Shown piece after piece: positions 54,901 to 63,935 of a stretch of DNA of 64,000 nt (positions within the stretch are counted from its first letter, which is position 1; every line of letters starts with the position of its first letter). This DNA comes from Deltaproteobacteria bacterium (lineage in GTDB: Bacteria; Desulfobacterota; SM23-61): assembly GCA_016875165.1 (NCBI GenBank), contig VGSF01000008.1, forward strand, positions 1 to 64,000, given 5' to 3'. The translations under genes and the position numbers were made by a program. The notes beneath the pieces are model-generated. The model was not told the origin of the DNA and searched no databases. It saw nothing but the letters and a program-made list of their open reading frames with translations.

Positions 54901-56286
54901 TTAAAGAAGTTCAACGCGCAGGGCTTTTTTTGTTTCCGGCTTCAGACGTATTCGATGATCGAGGCGGACGCCGGCAACCCAGAGGAGTTGATCCTCCTTG
55001 AAAAGTAAAGGAATTCTTTTGCGCTGGGGTGCGGGAATTTTACAATCGATGAAAAGGTCTTTGACTTTTTTCGCCCCCTCCATCCCCAGTGGTTGGAGGC
55101 GGTCTCCAGGCCGAAAGGAGCGAACGGTCAGGGGAAAATCAATATCGTCGAAATCCAGCAGGGCAATGTTGGAAATGTTTTGGGGCCTTATCCGGGGCGC
55201 CTGGGTTGCTAACATCTTGAAGCGCATTTCCCGGCCGATTTCCGGAATTTCCAGACAACCCTCCCCCGAAACAGAATATTCAAAAGGGATAATCTCTTTC
55301 AGGGACTTGGCAAAGGTAAGGGCCCGGTAGGCCTTAGCCACGCATAGCCCTTGAGGAAGCTTAAGGGTTTTATTGGGGTCCGGGCTCTGCAGGATATTCT
55401 CGATGGTCAGGATATGATTGAATCCCACCCGCCTAAGGTGGCCCAGTATTTTTTCAATGGCATACCGGAAAGATCGCAGCCGGATGGGTAACGACTGGGC
55501 GAGCAGGGAGGGGATGTCCAGGGTTATGGATTCCTTTTTCTGATTCCGGACCAGCGCCGGAAATCTTTCTTCCAAGAGGTTTTGCCAGCAGGCTTCTTCC
55601 GCCCGGAAGAGATCAGCCATTTGCGCCAGGGTCTGCCGCAACCGGGGATTATACTGCTCAAGGACAGGAAGGAGATCATGGCGTATCCGGTTGCGCAGAA
55701 ACTTAAGGGAACGATTGGTCGGATCGGTCAGGAAAGCCACTTTCTTTTCAAAAAGGAAGGCTTCAATTTCTTCCCGCCAGGATTCAATCAGCGGCCGGAT
55801 AAAAAAATCGCCGCGCACAGGAGGGATCCCCGATAGTCCGCGGGTTCCGGAACCACGGAGGATACGCATGATCATGGATTCGGCCTGGTCATCGGCCGTA
55901 TGTCCCAGGGCAATCTTCGCGGCCTTCTGACTCATAGCTGCTTCCAGCAGAAAGGAGTACCGGGCTTCCCTGGCAGCTTCCTGCAGAGTGAGACGTTGTT
56001 CTTTTTGCTTGGCCCGTATATCCACCTGGCGAGTTATGAAAGGTATTCCCAGGTCCGCTGAGGCTTTGCGCACAAAAGATTTTTCTTCTTCCCCTTCCGG
56101 GCGAAGTCCATGGTTCAAATGGGCAACCACCAGGGAAAGATGAAATTCCCGGCGCAGGTCCCAGAGCACATGGAGAAGAGCCATGGAGTCAGCCCCTCCG
56201 GAAACGGCGACCACTAGGCGTTCTCCGGGCTGGAGCATCTCATATTTTTTGATTGTTTTTAAGACATTCAGGACAAAGGGTTGCAT
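54901..56286 (-). CDS. tilS: tRNA(Ile)-lysidine synthase
   Basis: A 461-residue N-type PP-loop ATPase that converts C34 of tRNA-Ile(CAU) to lysidine. Motifs: VAVSGGADSMALLHVL, VVAHLNHGLRPE, GHTADDQAESMIMRILRGSG, RPLIESWREEIEAF and FLTDPTNRSLKFLRNRIRHDLLP. A substrate-binding C-terminal region follows (GDRLQPLGMEGAKKVKDLFIDCKIP). ATG preceded by AGGAAAAG. It overlaps the adenosyltransferase gene by 19 nt. Confidence 0.94.
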   Translation of the reverse strand: MQPFVLNVLKTIKKYEMLQPGERLVVAVSGGADSMALLHVLWDLRREFHLSLVVAHLNHGLRPEGEEEKSFVRKASADLGIPFITRQVDIRAKQKEQRLTLQEAAREARYSFLLEAAMSQKAAKIALGHTADDQAESMIMRILRGSGTRGLSGIPPVRGDFFIRPLIESWREEIEAFLFEKKVAFLTDPTNRSLKFLRNRIRHDLLPVLEQYNPRLRQTLAQMADLFRAEEACWQNLLEERFPALVRNQKKESITLDIPSLLAQSLPIRLRSFRYAIEKILGHLRRVGFNHILTIENILQSPDPNKTLKLPQGLCVAKAYRALTFAKSLKEIIPFEYSVSGEGCLEIPEIGREMRFKMLATQAPRIRPQNISNIALLDFDDIDFPLTVRSFRPGDRLQPLGMEGAKKVKDLFIDCKIPAPQRKRIPLLFKEDQLLWVAGVRLDHRIRLKPETKKALRVELL

Positions 56287-56804
56287 GGCTTTTCCTGACT
56301 TTCCTCGTACCTGGCCAGCGTGAAAAGTAAATCGGCAAGACGGTTCAGGAACCTAAGCACTTCGATATTGGCGATGATTTTTTCCTGTAGCAATCGGACG
56401 GCTTTCCGTTCGGCCCGGCGGATGATGGCCCTGGCTAAGTCAACGGAGGCTGAAGCGATTGTCTCTCCGGGTAAAATGAACTCTTCTTTTAGGACAACCT
56501 CCTTCTGTATCTCGGAGAGGAGGCGTTCCAGCCGGTCAACTTGTTCGGTGGTAATCCGGTAGGGATACTTTTGGACGTCTTCAGTGGCAGTGGCTAGCTC
56601 GGCGCCAAGGATGAGCAAGTCTCTTTGTATGGTCAGGATAATCTCCTTGGTCTTCGGCCGGGTTGCCGCCGCTCTGGCGATCCCCAGCGCAGAACTGGCC
56701 TCGTCCAGGGTCCCGTAGGCTTCGGGCCTGGGCCCGGATTTGGATATCCTCTGGCCGCCCATAAGGCTGGTCATGCCCCGATCTCCCTTCTTAGAAAACT
56801 TCAT
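56268..56804 (-). CDS. Cob(I)alamin adenosyltransferase, PduO type
   Basis: A 178-residue enzyme making adenosylcobalamin from cob(I)alamin and ATP. The N-terminal KKGDRGMTSLMGGQRISKSGPRPEAYGTLDEASSALG binds ATP. RAIIRRAERKAVRLLQ and VLRFLNRLADLLFTLARYEE are the PduO-family helices. It implies B12-dependent metabolism in the host (for example methylmalonyl-CoA mutase). It follows the pseudouridine synthase gene by 18 nt. Confidence 0.92.
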   Translation of the reverse strand: MKFSKKGDRGMTSLMGGQRISKSGPRPEAYGTLDEASSALGIARAAATRPKTKEIILTIQRDLLILGAELATATEDVQKYPYRITTEQVDRLERLLSEIQKEVVLKEEFILPGETIASASVDLARAIIRRAERKAVRLLQEKIIANIEVLRFLNRLADLLFTLARYEESQEKPCNPLS

Positions 56805-56822
56805 GGAACCCCTTCCCTGCTT

Positions 56823-57596
56823 TTACTTTTTTTTTGGTGGAGTCACCTCAGATGCGCCGGGCGATAAATGTTTGGCCAAAAGGTCTTTTAGCCTTTGCAC
56901 TTCGCTTGGCCGAAGGTAACGGTATTCCCCGGGTTTAAGCCTTCCGATACTAAGCCCGGCAAAGGCCACCCGCTTAAGCTTTAATACCGGGTAGCCCAGC
57001 TTTTCCCACATCCTTTTCACCTGGCGATTTCTGCCTTCATGTAAAACCATTTCCAGCCAGAGGTTATCTTCTGTCTCCTGGAAGGGCCTGATGCGGCAGG
57101 GCGCCGTGGGTCCGTCTTCCAGGCGGATGCCCCGGCTTAATCTGCTGATTTCTTCGGGACCGGGTTTCCCTTTCACTTTCACCCGGTAAATACGGGAGAT
57201 GCCATAGGAAGGATGGGATAAACGATGGGCCATGGCCCCATCGTCGGTCAAGAGGAGGAAACCCTCGGCATCAAAGTCAAGCCGGCCCACCGGAAACAGC
57301 CGGGGTTTCGTTTCCTTTATTAGATCCAGGACCGTTGGTCTTCCTTCCGGGTCGGCCACGGTCGTCACCGTACCCTTAGGCTTGTTTAGCAGCAGGTAAA
57401 CTTTTGCGGAGGAAGACAGGGATATTCGCCGTCCGTCAACCTTGATATGGTCATGAAAAGGATCCGCTTTATCTCCGACCTGGGCGAGGCGTCCATTGAC
57501 CGTGACTCGCGCTTCCCGGATCAAATCTTCAGCCTTGCGCCGGGAAGCAACCCCAGATTCAGAAAGAATCTTTTGCAGCCTCTGCAGGTGGCTCAT
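56823..57596 (-). CDS. Ribosomal large-subunit pseudouridine synthase (RluB/RsuA family)
   Basis: A 257-residue pseudouridine synthase. An N-terminal S4 RNA-binding domain (LQRLQKILSESGVASRRKAEDLIREARVTVNG) is followed by the catalytic domain: LLNKPKGTVTTVADPEGRPTVLDLI, FPVGRLDFDAEGFLLLTDDGAMAH with the catalytic Asp, and EGRNRQVKRMWEKLGYPVLKLKRVAFAGL. It matches RluB/E/RsuA; the precise rRNA site cannot be chosen. I selected the ATG at 57596 with GGAG 7 nt upstream; 57608 and 57614 (GTG) are alternatives. It overlaps scpB by at least 38 nt. Confidence 0.92.
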   Translation of the reverse strand: MSHLQRLQKILSESGVASRRKAEDLIREARVTVNGRLAQVGDKADPFHDHIKVDGRRISLSSSAKVYLLLNKPKGTVTTVADPEGRPTVLDLIKETKPRLFPVGRLDFDAEGFLLLTDDGAMAHRLSHPSYGISRIYRVKVKGKPGPEEISRLSRGIRLEDGPTAPCRIRPFQETEDNLWLEMVLHEGRNRQVKRMWEKLGYPVLKLKRVAFAGLSIGRLKPGEYRYLRPSEVQRLKDLLAKHLSPGASEVTPPKKK

Positions 57597-58227
57597 CGAT
57601 TTCTCCATCCTCACCTAACTGAATTGCCAACCGGGGATCTGAATTTGTTCCCATCTCTCCTTCGGCTTGCTCGCCGAAAGGCAAAAGCGATTCTGCCGCA
57701 GGGGGCCCCAATCCTTCTATGTCCTTAAGGGTGGGAAGGCTGGACAGGTCTTTTAATCCGAACATTTCCAGGAACTGTCGGGAAGTGCCATATACCAGCG
57801 GTTTACCCGGAACATCTTTCTTACCGAGGATTTTTATCAGTTTCTTATCCAATAGGGTTCGCAAAACGCCCCCGGAATCCACCCCCCGGATTTTTTCTAT
57901 TTCCCCGCGCACAAGGGGTTGTTTGTAGGCTATAATGGCCAGAGTCTCCAATGCCGGCTGGCTGAGATGAGCCGGCTTGCCCTTCTTCAATTTCTTTATC
58001 CATTCGGCGTGCTCGGGGCGGGTTCGGAATTGGTATCCTTCAGCCACTTCAACCAGAGTAAAACCGCGCTTCGCTTGGTTGTACTCTTCCGCCATCTCGG
58101 CCAGCAGCCGCTGGATTTCCTTTTTGCTAACCTCGCCCAGAACTTCTTTGATCCGGTCCAGACTTAGGGGGTTCTCCGAGACGAAGATTAATGATTCCAC
58201 TATGGCCTTCCGTTTATTATCATCCAC
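57559..58227 (-). CDS. scpB: Segregation and condensation protein B
   Basis: A 222-residue winged-helix kleisin partner of SMC/ScpA, needed for chromosome condensation. KRKAIVESLIFVSENPLSLDRIKEVLG, LVEVAEGYQFRTRPEHAEWI, LSQPALETLAIIAYKQPLVRGEIEKIRGVDSGGVLRTLL and YGTSRQFLEMFGLKDLSSLP identify it. The GTG at 58227 begins 1 nt after the scpA stop with AAGGA upstream; the ORF-track start is inside scpA. A low-complexity acidic C terminus is present. Confidence 0.92.
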   Translation of the reverse strand: MDDNKRKAIVESLIFVSENPLSLDRIKEVLGEVSKKEIQRLLAEMAEEYNQAKRGFTLVEVAEGYQFRTRPEHAEWIKKLKKGKPAHLSQPALETLAIIAYKQPLVRGEIEKIRGVDSGGVLRTLLDKKLIKILGKKDVPGKPLVYGTSRQFLEMFGLKDLSSLPTLKDIEGLGPPAAESLLPFGEQAEGEMGTNSDPRLAIQLGEDGEIDEPPAEAAKDSF

Positions 58228-58228
58228 T

Positions 58229-59056
58229 TCACAGAATCCTTTCTTCGATCTTCTTCTGGCCTTCTTCCCGTCCCATCGGCGAGAAAATCCTGATGGGCCC
58301 AAAAGATTCGGCTTGAAACACGTTTATCATGCGCAGGCGCATTAGCTCCAGGATGGCTAAAAAGGTTACGATAATCTCGCCGCGAGAAGCCAATGAAGTA
58401 AAAAGCTCTTTAAAGGTCAGGCTCTCCGTTTCCCAGAGCCGCTCCATGATCTGGTTGATTTTGTCTTTGATACTCAGATGATCAAGGGAGATTTCCTGAA
58501 ACTCCTCAGGGGGGATTCCCTGGAGGACTTTCTTAATAGCCTCCAGCAGGTCGTACAAGGTAACTTCTCCGGTCAAAGCGTCCTCGGTTTCTTCCAGAAG
58601 TTTTTCCGCAAAAAATTTACGGGCAAAGACTTCCCGGTCCAGCAGGCAACCTTTGGCCAAGTCGGAAGCCGCCTCTTTGAAGCGCTGGTATTCTAAGAGC
58701 CGGCGGACCAATTCGGCCCTGGGGTCTTCTAACTCCCCTTCTTGATCCTCTCCCGAGGGCTCTTCCTCCGAGGGGGGCAAGAGCATCTTAGATTTAATGT
58801 GCAACAGAGTAGCCGCCATCAGCAGAAACTCGCCGGCCACGTCCAGATTCAAAGTTTTCATCATCTCCAGGTATTCCATGTACTGCTGGGTGATCACCAA
58901 AATGGGAATGTCATAAATATCAATCTCATTTTTTTTGATCAGGTGCAGCAGAAGGTCCAGAGGGCCCTCAAATATTTCCAGCTTGACCTGAAGAGGCAAT
59001 TCCGGCTGCGCATATTCGTTGCTCAGGTGATTTGGTTCCATAGATTCTCTTAACAT
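58229..59056 (-). CDS. scpA: Segregation and condensation protein A
   Basis: A 275-residue kleisin linking SMC heads. The N-terminal KLEIFEGPLDLLLHLIKKNEIDIYDIPI and EYLEMMKTLNLDVAGEFLLMAATLLHIKSKMLLP are highly typical. A C-terminal winged helix (FLAILELMRLRMINVFQAESFGPI) completes it. Start with GAGGA 9 nt upstream. First of scpA-scpB-rlu, 12 nt after trpS. Confidence 0.94.
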   Translation of the reverse strand: MLRESMEPNHLSNEYAQPELPLQVKLEIFEGPLDLLLHLIKKNEIDIYDIPILVITQQYMEYLEMMKTLNLDVAGEFLLMAATLLHIKSKMLLPPSEEEPSGEDQEGELEDPRAELVRRLLEYQRFKEAASDLAKGCLLDREVFARKFFAEKLLEETEDALTGEVTLYDLLEAIKKVLQGIPPEEFQEISLDHLSIKDKINQIMERLWETESLTFKELFTSLASRGEIIVTFLAILELMRLRMINVFQAESFGPIRIFSPMGREEGQKKIEERIL

Positions 59057-59068
59057 GAACGATCTTCC

Positions 59069-60055
59069 TCAGGTTATTTTCATGGCCGCGCGCACTTCTT
59101 CCATGGTCCGCGAGGCGACCAACCGAGCTCTCTGGCAGCCATCTTCCAGCACTTCATCCACCAGGCAAGGGTTTTGCAGGTAACGGCTTCGTTGCTCATG
59201 GATAGGAGTTAAATAAGCCACAATGTTCTCGGCCAGATTCTTTTTATCCTCCACGCAGCCAATCGCCCCCCGCCGGCAATCTACCCGGACCTGTTCAACG
59301 GCCTCCGGCGAGCTGTAAACCCGGTGGAAGGCGAAGACGTTGCAGATGTCCGGGTTGCCGGGGTCGCCCCGCTTGATGCGGTTGGGGTCGGTGAACATCT
59401 GGGCCACCTTTTGCCGGATTTCCTGGGGAGGGTCGGATATGTAAATGGCGTTATCATAGCTCTTGCTCATCTTGCGCCCGTCGATGCCTAAAACCTTGGG
59501 AACCTCCGTCAGCATCGGCTCCGGATGCGGAAAGACCGGGGCGTATAAAAAATTGAACCGGCGGGTAATTTCCCGGGAGAGTTCCACATGGGGAACCTGG
59601 TCTATGCCTACCGGGACCTTGTGGGCTTTGTAAATAATAATGTCGGCGGTCTGAAGCAGTGGGTAGCCCAGAAAACCGTAGGTGGATAGGTCTCGGTTGG
59701 TTATTTCCTGTTGCTGCTCCTTGTAAGTGGGCACGCGCTCCAGCCAGGCAAGGGGCGTGATCATCGAAAGAAGCAGATGGAGTTCAGCGTGCTCCTTGAT
59801 CCGGGACTGGACAAAGAGAACGCATTTTTCCGGAGAAAGGCCGACGCTCAGCCAATCGGTGGTCATTTCCCGGATGCTTTCCTGGATGCTCTCCGTGCTA
59901 TTGTATTCCGTCGTCAGGGCATGCCAGTCCGCCGCAAAGAAAAAACAGTCGTAATCCTCCTGGAGTTTTTTCCAGTTTTCTAAGGCTCCGACCAAATTAC
60001 CCAGGTGAAGTTTCCCCGATGGCCGCATTCCACTAAGCACACGCTGCTTGGACAT
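59069..60055 (-). CDS. trpS: Tryptophanyl-tRNA synthetase
   Basis: A 328-residue class I aminoacyl-tRNA synthetase. The HIGH-type motif is GKLHLGN (residues 14-20) and the KMSKS motif is GRKMSKSYDN. Specific features are SGMRPSGKLHLGNLVGALENW and VPVGIDQVPHVELSREITRRFN. Normal length. It follows the A-adding enzyme by 35 nt and precedes scpA. Confidence 0.96.
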   Translation of the reverse strand: MSKQRVLSGMRPSGKLHLGNLVGALENWKKLQEDYDCFFFAADWHALTTEYNSTESIQESIREMTTDWLSVGLSPEKCVLFVQSRIKEHAELHLLLSMITPLAWLERVPTYKEQQQEITNRDLSTYGFLGYPLLQTADIIIYKAHKVPVGIDQVPHVELSREITRRFNFLYAPVFPHPEPMLTEVPKVLGIDGRKMSKSYDNAIYISDPPQEIRQKVAQMFTDPNRIKRGDPGNPDICNVFAFHRVYSSPEAVEQVRVDCRRGAIGCVEDKKNLAENIVAYLTPIHEQRSRYLQNPCLVDEVLEDGCQRARLVASRTMEEVRAAMKIT

Positions 60056-60090
60056 TCGCTTATCTATATCTCCTTTCTCTTAATTTAATA

Positions 60091-62739
60091 CTATACCCTC
60101 AATCTGGTTTCTTGTTTAGAAAATTTCTGCTGGACGTATTCGACTTCCTCCTGCTGGCTGTGCAATTTTCCGTCGAGCCGGGCCCTTAAAAGATCCTGGA
60201 AGATTTCTGTGTAGATCGGCCCGGGAGGATAGCCCATCCGGTTCAGGTCTTTACCACTCAAGGAAACTTTGGTAGGCTTCAGGCCGGTAAAGTAGAGGGA
60301 AAGGGCCTTTTTAACCTCCTCGGAATCGGTCTTCCCCATGGCGAAAAGCAAAAAATCCGTGGGCAGGGGATTTAAGAGAAAATAAATTTCGCTGCGGCGA
60401 AGGAAAGATAAACGGGCCATGCGGTCTACCACCTGGTTGGCCATCCGCCGGTGCTGCAGGAGCGCGGCCCGAAATTTTTCGGAGAGAGAAAGCCGGCTGA
60501 GAAGCTCCTGGAGTTCTTTCTCCGTCAAATTGTCCACCAGCCCGAGGAAGACCACCAACCACCTCTCGTAACGCTCTCCGGTAAATAAAAGATTATACCA
60601 GGAGAGCACGCTCTCCAGCCTCTGGAACAGATTCTCAACCCCCCGATCGGTTTTCAGCTTGGGATGGAAAAATTTCAGCAAACCATAATCGGCCAGTCTC
60701 TTGATCACGGCAAACGGCTTTTCTTCCTTGAGGCAGAGCACCAGCTCCTGGAAAAGTCTCTTGCCGGAAAGCCGGCCGAATAGTTCCATGCGCACCGCGT
60801 TCTCCATGAGCATATGGGTATGTTTGGCGATTTGAAAGCCGATGCGTTGTTCGAAACGAAGAGCCCGGAAGATGCGGGTAGGATCTTCTACGAAACTCAG
60901 GTTATGGAGCACCCGGATGCGCCGCTCTTTGATATCTTTCTGACCGCCAAAAAAATCAATTAGCTCTCCGAAGTTTTGGGGATTTAAATGGACGGCCAGG
61001 GCGTTCACCGTAAAGTCCCTGCGGAAGAGATCCAGCTTGATGGAGCTGTGCTCAACGCGGGGAAGGGCAGCCGGGTGATCATAATATTCCAGGCGGGCCG
61101 TGGCCACGTCCAGCCGGCGCCCCTGGGGGAAAAAGAGGGTGGCTGTCCCGAATTTTTTGTGCGCCTGGATTTCGCATTTCCCCTCTTCAGCCAGGGCTTG
61201 GGCCAATTGTATGCCCTCGCCTTCTACCACTACGTCGATGTCGTAGTTTTCGTATCGCAATATCAGGTCGCGCACAAATCCGCCCACCGTATAAACCTGG
61301 AAACCCATCTCTTGAGATTTTTCCCCGATGGTCTTGAGCAAAGCGAGTACCCCTAAGGGTAGCCGTTCCTCCATGAGCTGGAGGATCCATTTCTTTTTTG
61401 GTTGGATCGAGGAAAGGTCTTGTTCGACCAGGGTGTGGGGCGGCCGGTTGGCGCTGGTATAGAGCCAGCGCAACAAATCCGTGCGGGTGATGGCTCCAAC
61501 CAAATTGTCCTTCTCCAGCACCGGGAGAAATCGCTGGTTGTTCCCCACGATAAGATCTTGAACTTTAGACAGGGCTGTACGGGGATGGACCGCGGCAAAC
61601 TCACTGCTCATATAATCCCTTATGGGTGAGTTTTTGAACCCGTGAAAGGCGGCTTTCTCGATGACTTGCCGGGAGATCAAGCCGGCAATTTTTCCTTTGT
61701 CCATTACCGGCAGGACATTTATGTTATAACGGGTTAAAAGCTCCCCTGCCCGCTCGATGGTCTCCGTGGCCTCCACGCTCTTAACCGGAAAGGACATCAG
61801 GTCGCGAGCCAGCCTAACCGGGTGTACCCGTCCTTCCAGGTAGCTCAACAGTTTTTCTTCCACCTGGGGGAGGTTCAGGCCCTTGATGGTCGCCGAAGCA
61901 GCCGTGGGATGCCCTCCTCCGCCGAAGGCAGCGGCAATCTCTCCCACGTTGACTTCTTCCAGGTTGCTCCGGGCAACTAAATAAATCCGGTCTTCCATCT
62001 CAGCCAGGGCGAAAAGGACGTTAATATTTTCCATATCCCTCAATTTGTGGACTAATAGGGCAAAATCTCCCACGTATTTGTTGGAGGAGGCTTTGGCGAT
62101 AACCACCTCCACCCCTTTCACCGTGTAGCGGGTGGCGGTTTGGATCAATTCGTTAAGCAGGGAAATCTGCTCGGAAGTTATCTCCCGGGTGATCAGGCTT
62201 GATACGGTATTCAAGTTGGCTCCCTGGGAGAGTAAAAAAGCGGCAGCTTCATAATCTTCAGTAGTGGTGGAAGAGAATGTGAAAGACCCGGTATCCTCAT
62301 AAAGGCCCAGAGCCATGACCGTGGCCTCTTCGGCAAAAAGGGGAATCTTTTTTTCCTTTAAGATATGGGCCAGAATGGTCATGGTCGCCCCCACTTCGCG
62401 GATGTGCTCCACTTTGCCCCGAAGATCATCTGGCGAAGCCGGGTGGTGATCAAAAATATGCACTTCCACTCCCGGGCGCTGGGCTAACTTGGCCAACTTC
62501 CCGATTCGCCCGGGTTGGCGGGTGTCCACCAGAATCAAGCGCCGAACATCATCTAAATTGATATTTTTGATCCGTTCTGTTTCAAAAACATAGAAAGTGG
62601 ATTGGATGAAAAAATCCCGTAAATTTTTTTCCTGGGACCCGGGAAAAACCAGGACAGCCTGAGGGTAGAGCTTCTTGGCCGCCAGCATGGAGGCCAGGGA
62701 GTCGAAGTCGGCGTTGACGTGGGTGGTAATTACGTCCAT
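60091..62739 (-). CDS. DHH-CBS-poly(A) polymerase fusion (A-adding tRNA nucleotidyltransferase)
   Basis: An 882-residue class II nucleotidyltransferase. An N-terminal DHH phosphoesterase region (HVNADFDSLASM, LVDTRQPG, IFDHHPA near 97, GLYEDTGSFTF, GGGGHPTAASA) is followed by two CBS domains (about 312-430) and the polymerase head (VGGFVRDLILRYENYDIDVVVEG near 490, RRDFTVNALAVHL, EDPTRIFRALRFEQRIGF) and helical tail. Such fusions in Aquifex and cyanobacteria add only the terminal A of CCA, so a separate CC-adding enzyme should exist elsewhere. It follows xerD by 4 nt. Confidence 0.9.
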   Translation of the reverse strand: MDVITTHVNADFDSLASMLAAKKLYPQAVLVFPGSQEKNLRDFFIQSTFYVFETERIKNINLDDVRRLILVDTRQPGRIGKLAKLAQRPGVEVHIFDHHPASPDDLRGKVEHIREVGATMTILAHILKEKKIPLFAEEATVMALGLYEDTGSFTFSSTTTEDYEAAAFLLSQGANLNTVSSLITREITSEQISLLNELIQTATRYTVKGVEVVIAKASSNKYVGDFALLVHKLRDMENINVLFALAEMEDRIYLVARSNLEEVNVGEIAAAFGGGGHPTAASATIKGLNLPQVEEKLLSYLEGRVHPVRLARDLMSFPVKSVEATETIERAGELLTRYNINVLPVMDKGKIAGLISRQVIEKAAFHGFKNSPIRDYMSSEFAAVHPRTALSKVQDLIVGNNQRFLPVLEKDNLVGAITRTDLLRWLYTSANRPPHTLVEQDLSSIQPKKKWILQLMEERLPLGVLALLKTIGEKSQEMGFQVYTVGGFVRDLILRYENYDIDVVVEGEGIQLAQALAEEGKCEIQAHKKFGTATLFFPQGRRLDVATARLEYYDHPAALPRVEHSSIKLDLFRRDFTVNALAVHLNPQNFGELIDFFGGQKDIKERRIRVLHNLSFVEDPTRIFRALRFEQRIGFQIAKHTHMLMENAVRMELFGRLSGKRLFQELVLCLKEEKPFAVIKRLADYGLLKFFHPKLKTDRGVENLFQRLESVLSWYNLLFTGERYERWLVVFLGLVDNLTEKELQELLSRLSLSEKFRAALLQHRRMANQVVDRMARLSFLRRSEIYFLLNPLPTDFLLFAMGKTDSEEVKKALSLYFTGLKPTKVSLSGKDLNRMGYPPGPIYTEIFQDLLRARLDGKLHSQQEEVEYVQQKFSKQETRLRV

Positions 62740-62743
62740 GATT

Positions 62744-63643
62744 TCAACCCCGGGGATGGTATTTCTGATGGATTTGCTTCAGGTGGTCCCGGGAAACATG
62801 GGTATATATCTGGGTGGTGGCAATATCTACATGTCCGAGCAGGGATTGAACGGACCTTAAATCCGCCCCGCCTTCCAAAAGGTGGGTGGCGAATGAATGG
62901 CGGAGTATATGGGGGGTCAGGCGTTTGGGAATGCCTGCCGACGTGGCATACTTCTTAATGATTTTCCAGAACCCCTGGCGGGTGATTCCCCTTCCTCCCT
63001 TTCCGAGAAAAAGGGTAGCGTCGGACGATTTCATGGCCAAAAGGATCCGCGGTCCTCTCAGGTAACCTAACAACGCCTGCCGGGCCGCCATGCCGATGGG
63101 CACAATTCGCTCTTTCGATCCTTTCCCCCGGGTGCGCAGATACCCCACTTCCAGGTTCACGTCGTTTAACGAGAGATGAATCAATTCCGAAACGCGCAGG
63201 CCGGTAGCGTAAAGAAGTTCCAGCATAGCCCGGTCCCGAATCCCCAAAGGCTGCAGAGGATCAGGCTGTCGCAATAAATCCTCCACCTCAACGGAGGTCA
63301 ATACCGAAGGAAGCTTGGGGACAACCCGGGGGGTGCGCAGGCGATTCAGGGGGTTTTCTTCTATAGCGCGCTCCTGGAGCAGAAATTTATGAAAACCCTT
63401 CAGGGCTGAAAGGGTACGAGCCTGGCTTCTTGCCGAAAAGCCTTTTCCCCGCAGGTGCTTAAAGTATTTCAAGGTATGGTCGGCCGAGCTGCCTCCGATA
63501 TGGGATATTCCCTGCTCCATCAAAAAAATGGCATACCCCTGAAGATCATGGGCATAAGCTTCGAGAGTATTCCGGCTCAACCCTTTTTCTACGGTTACGT
63601 AGTGTAAATAACTATCTATCCAGTTATCGAAGTTATCGGCCAT
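62744..63643 (-). CDS. xerD: Tyrosine recombinase XerD/XerC
   Basis: A 299-residue site-specific recombinase resolving chromosome dimers. The N-terminal SAM-like core-binding domain (WIDSYLHYVTVEKGLSRNTLEAYAHDLQGY) precedes the catalytic domain with Arg in ATGLRVSELI, Lys in RGKGSKER, HILRHSFATHLL, GHVDIATTQIYTHV and the tyrosine nucleophile in IYTHVS. XerD is favoured by SSADHTLKYFKHLRGKGFS and LLEGGADLRSVQSLLGH, though XerC cannot be excluded. The ATG has GGAGAAG 9 nt upstream. Confidence 0.93.
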   Translation of the reverse strand: MADNFDNWIDSYLHYVTVEKGLSRNTLEAYAHDLQGYAIFLMEQGISHIGGSSADHTLKYFKHLRGKGFSARSQARTLSALKGFHKFLLQERAIEENPLNRLRTPRVVPKLPSVLTSVEVEDLLRQPDPLQPLGIRDRAMLELLYATGLRVSELIHLSLNDVNLEVGYLRTRGKGSKERIVPIGMAARQALLGYLRGPRILLAMKSSDATLFLGKGGRGITRQGFWKIIKKYATSAGIPKRLTPHILRHSFATHLLEGGADLRSVQSLLGHVDIATTQIYTHVSRDHLKQIHQKYHPRG

Positions 63644-63742
63644 TATAAAAAATCTTCTCCATGCGCATTCTATTCTAACACATCGGGTTCTTTTTTCAAT
63701 TTCTTTCTCCTTGGCCCGTCTCTCACCAATTCTTGGTATCAG

Positions 63743-63933
63743 GAGCCACTTGCAAAAGTATTTTTTGGTGGTTCGACAAGCTTGTCCTGAGCGAACCGTT
63801 CACCCTTCGAGAACCTCAGGGCGATGGGTGAGTCGAAGGGCTCACCACGAACGGAAAAACTAAATAATTTCAACCTAAGCCCGTTCACCCTGAGCCTGTC
63901 GAAGGGTAAATTACGGACTTTTGCAAGAAGCTC
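63743..63933. repeat. Family B ends with enlarged 'ttcgacaagctt' core
   Basis: Same ends as 13794-13923, but the core is longer, holding extra gttcgacaagcttgtcctgagcga and cgatgggtgagtcgaagggctcacc units that are copies of the core itself. The right 130 bases match 13794-13923 almost exactly. It reads as one core module inserted into another. Confidence 0.78.
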
Positions 63934-63935
63934 AT

